In this document: in pieces, positions 4,093 through 5,365 of the stretch
Numbering within the stretch: position 1 is the stretch's first letter
Layout: every line of letters starts with the position of its first letter
Assembly (NCBI GenBank): GCA_031548675.1
Contig: JAVBQU010000243.1
Span: 1 to 5,365 of the forward strand
Source: JAVBQU01 sp031548675
GTDB taxonomy: Bacteria; Bacteroidota; Bacteroidia; Bacteroidales; P3
Direction of reading: 5' to 3'
Length of the DNA stretch: 5,365 nt
Made by a program: the position numbers and the translations under genes
Notes under the pieces: model-generated
What the model saw: only the letters and a program-made list of their open reading frames with translations
Databases searched by the model: none
Told to the model about the DNA's origin: nothing

Positions 4093-5365
4093 ATGAAAAC
4101 AACTTATTTTAAAAGAAATATCGACACAGAATTGCAGTTGTGGGCAAAGCAAGACAATCGTAAACCTTTATTGCTGAGAGGTGCGAGGCAAATCGGCAAA
4201 TCATCGGCGGTAAAACATTTGGCAAAACAATTCAAATATTTTATCGAAGTCAATTTCGAGGAACAGGCAGATGCACATAAAATATTTTCGGCAGGTAATC
4301 TTTCTCCAAAAGTACTGTGCGAAAGCCTTTTAGCACTTTACAATACGCCTATCGAGGCGGGTAAAACCTTGATTTTCTTCGATGAAATACAATCATGTTT
4401 GCCCGCCATTTCATCTTTACGTTTTTTTTACGAACAAATGCCTGACCTTCATATAATTGCCGCCGGTTCGTTGCTGGAATTTGCATTGATGGAATTACCC
4501 TCATTTGGTGTTGGACGTGTACGGTCGATGTTTATGTATCCGTTTTCCTTTTACGAATTTTTGGAAGCCTGCAACGAAAATATTTTGTTGGACTTAATCC
4601 GTAAAGCCACGCCGGAAAAGCCTTTGAGTGAAGCAATCCACAACAAAGCCATTTATTATTTAAAACGCTTTTTAATCATTGGCGGAATGCCCGAAGCGGT
4701 ATCTGTTTATATAAAAACCAAAGATATATTGCAAAGCCAAAGAATACTTGATGATTTGATGATTTCGTTCAGAAGCGATTTTGCCAAGTATAAAAAACGT
4801 GTTCCCGAACTGCAAATCGCAACCGTTTTTGATGCCGTAGTCCGTCAAGTAGGGCAAAAATTCACTTTCTCAAAAATAAGTCAGGAATATTCTCATTATC
4901 AATTGAAAGAGGCTTTAGAATTGCTGAAAATGGCAGGGTTGGTTATTCCTGTTATACACACAGCGGCAAACGGCTTACCTTTGGGTGCGGAAATAAATCC
5001 TAAAAAACAGAAAATGTTACTGTTAGACACCGGTTTATTACAGCGGATTTTAGGTTTAGCATTAAATGATATTTTGCTGAATGATGATTTTGAATTTGTG
5101 AATAAAGGCAATATTGCCGAACTGTATGCAGGTTTAGAACTTTTGAAATCAACTTCTTGCTATGAACAATCGCAATTATACTATTGGCAGCGCGAAGCTA
5201 CAAACAGTCATGCTGAAATAGATTATGTGATACAGCAAAATCAGGAAATTATGCCCATTGAAGTAAAAGCCGGAACTTCGGGCAAGATGCAAAGCCTATT
5301 CCTGTTTTTAAAAGAAAAACAAAAAGCAAAAGGAATCCGTACATCGCTCGAAATTTTTTCGCAAT
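4093..5365 (+). CDS. AAA family ATPase with C-terminal DUF4143 domain (3' end outside window)
   Basis: The frame is open from the ATG at 4093 to the window edge (424 codons), so the gene is partial only because the window ends. The N-terminal part is a P-loop ATPase: Walker A GARQIGKS at residues 30-37, Walker B LIFFDE at 93-98, and a sensor-like IIAAGSLLEF at 121-130. The family signature YPFSFYEFL at 149-157 follows, then a winged-helix-like stretch, and the DUF4143 region with KMLLLDTGLL, NKGNIAELYAG and, near the end, EID (375-377) and IEVK (389-392). The D-x12-E-x-K spacing resembles a PD-(D/E)xK nuclease core, a known feature of this family, though catalysis is not established. Such ATPases are highly multiplied in Bacteroidota and archaea and their cellular role is not settled. 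It has its own promoter and appears independent of the upstream cluster. Confidence 0.9.
   Translation, partial: MKTTYFKRNIDTELQLWAKQDNRKPLLLRGARQIGKSSAVKHLAKQFKYFIEVNFEEQADAHKIFSAGNLSPKVLCESLLALYNTPIEAGKTLIFFDEIQSCLPAISSLRFFYEQMPDLHIIAAGSLLEFALMELPSFGVGRVRSMFMYPFSFYEFLEACNENILLDLIRKATPEKPLSEAIHNKAIYYLKRFLIIGGMPEAVSVYIKTKDILQSQRILDDLMISFRSDFAKYKKRVPELQIATVFDAVVRQVGQKFTFSKISQEYSHYQLKEALELLKMAGLVIPVIHTAANGLPLGAEINPKKQKMLLLDTGLLQRILGLALNDILLNDDFEFVNKGNIAELYAGLELLKSTSCYEQSQLYYWQREATNSHAEIDYVIQQNQEIMPIEVKAGTSGKMQSLFLFLKEKQKAKGIRTSLEIFSQ

Overview
The window looks like chromosomal DNA from a member of the Bacteroidota. It is AT-rich, its genes lack purine-rich Shine-Dalgarno sequences, and three intergenic regions carry the phylum's promoter architecture (-33 TTG/TTTG, a 19-21 nt spacer, -7 TAnnTTTG). 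The protein families fit too: NadD, Ogt, a stand-alone LytTR protein, a Bacteroidota-style phosphodiester glycosidase-like protein and an AAA/DUF4143 ATPase. Genus or species cannot be named from what is visible.

Layout from left to right. Bases 1-109 appear to be the end of a CRISPR array. One repeat is cut by the window edge, followed by a spacer of about 30 nt and a decayed terminal repeat that runs into the 3' end of nadD. Repeat length, 76-nt period and sequence resemble the long type II-C repeats of Bacteroidota as I remember them. No cas gene is inside the window. Next comes a leftward operon, ogt (methylated-DNA repair) then nadD (NAD biosynthesis), driven by a clear promoter at 1178-1210 that holds an inverted repeat in its spacer.

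A 206-bp divergent intergenic region separates this from a rightward cluster. The cluster contains a 123-aa LytTR DNA-binding protein, a 400-aa exported protein with aspartate/glycine-rich calcium-loop-like motifs, and a 287-aa membrane-anchored NAGPA-like (phosphodiester glycosidase) protein. The first two genes are 10 bp apart and probably co-transcribed; the third follows after a 47-bp gap containing a small AT-rich hairpin. A plausible but unproven reading is that the regulator controls two envelope proteins.

Bases 3862-4092 hold no gene. They contain two copies of the palindrome ATTCCTACGGAAT, which looks like an interspersed REP-like element, and then a 33-bp tandem repeat in which one unit forms a consensus promoter. 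That promoter drives the last gene, an ATP-binding AAA/DUF4143 protein whose 3' end lies beyond the window.

The observations most worth following are the CRISPR array terminus with a possible in-repeat promoter, the LytTR/envelope-protein cluster, and the duplicated promoter unit ahead of the DUF4143 ATPase.
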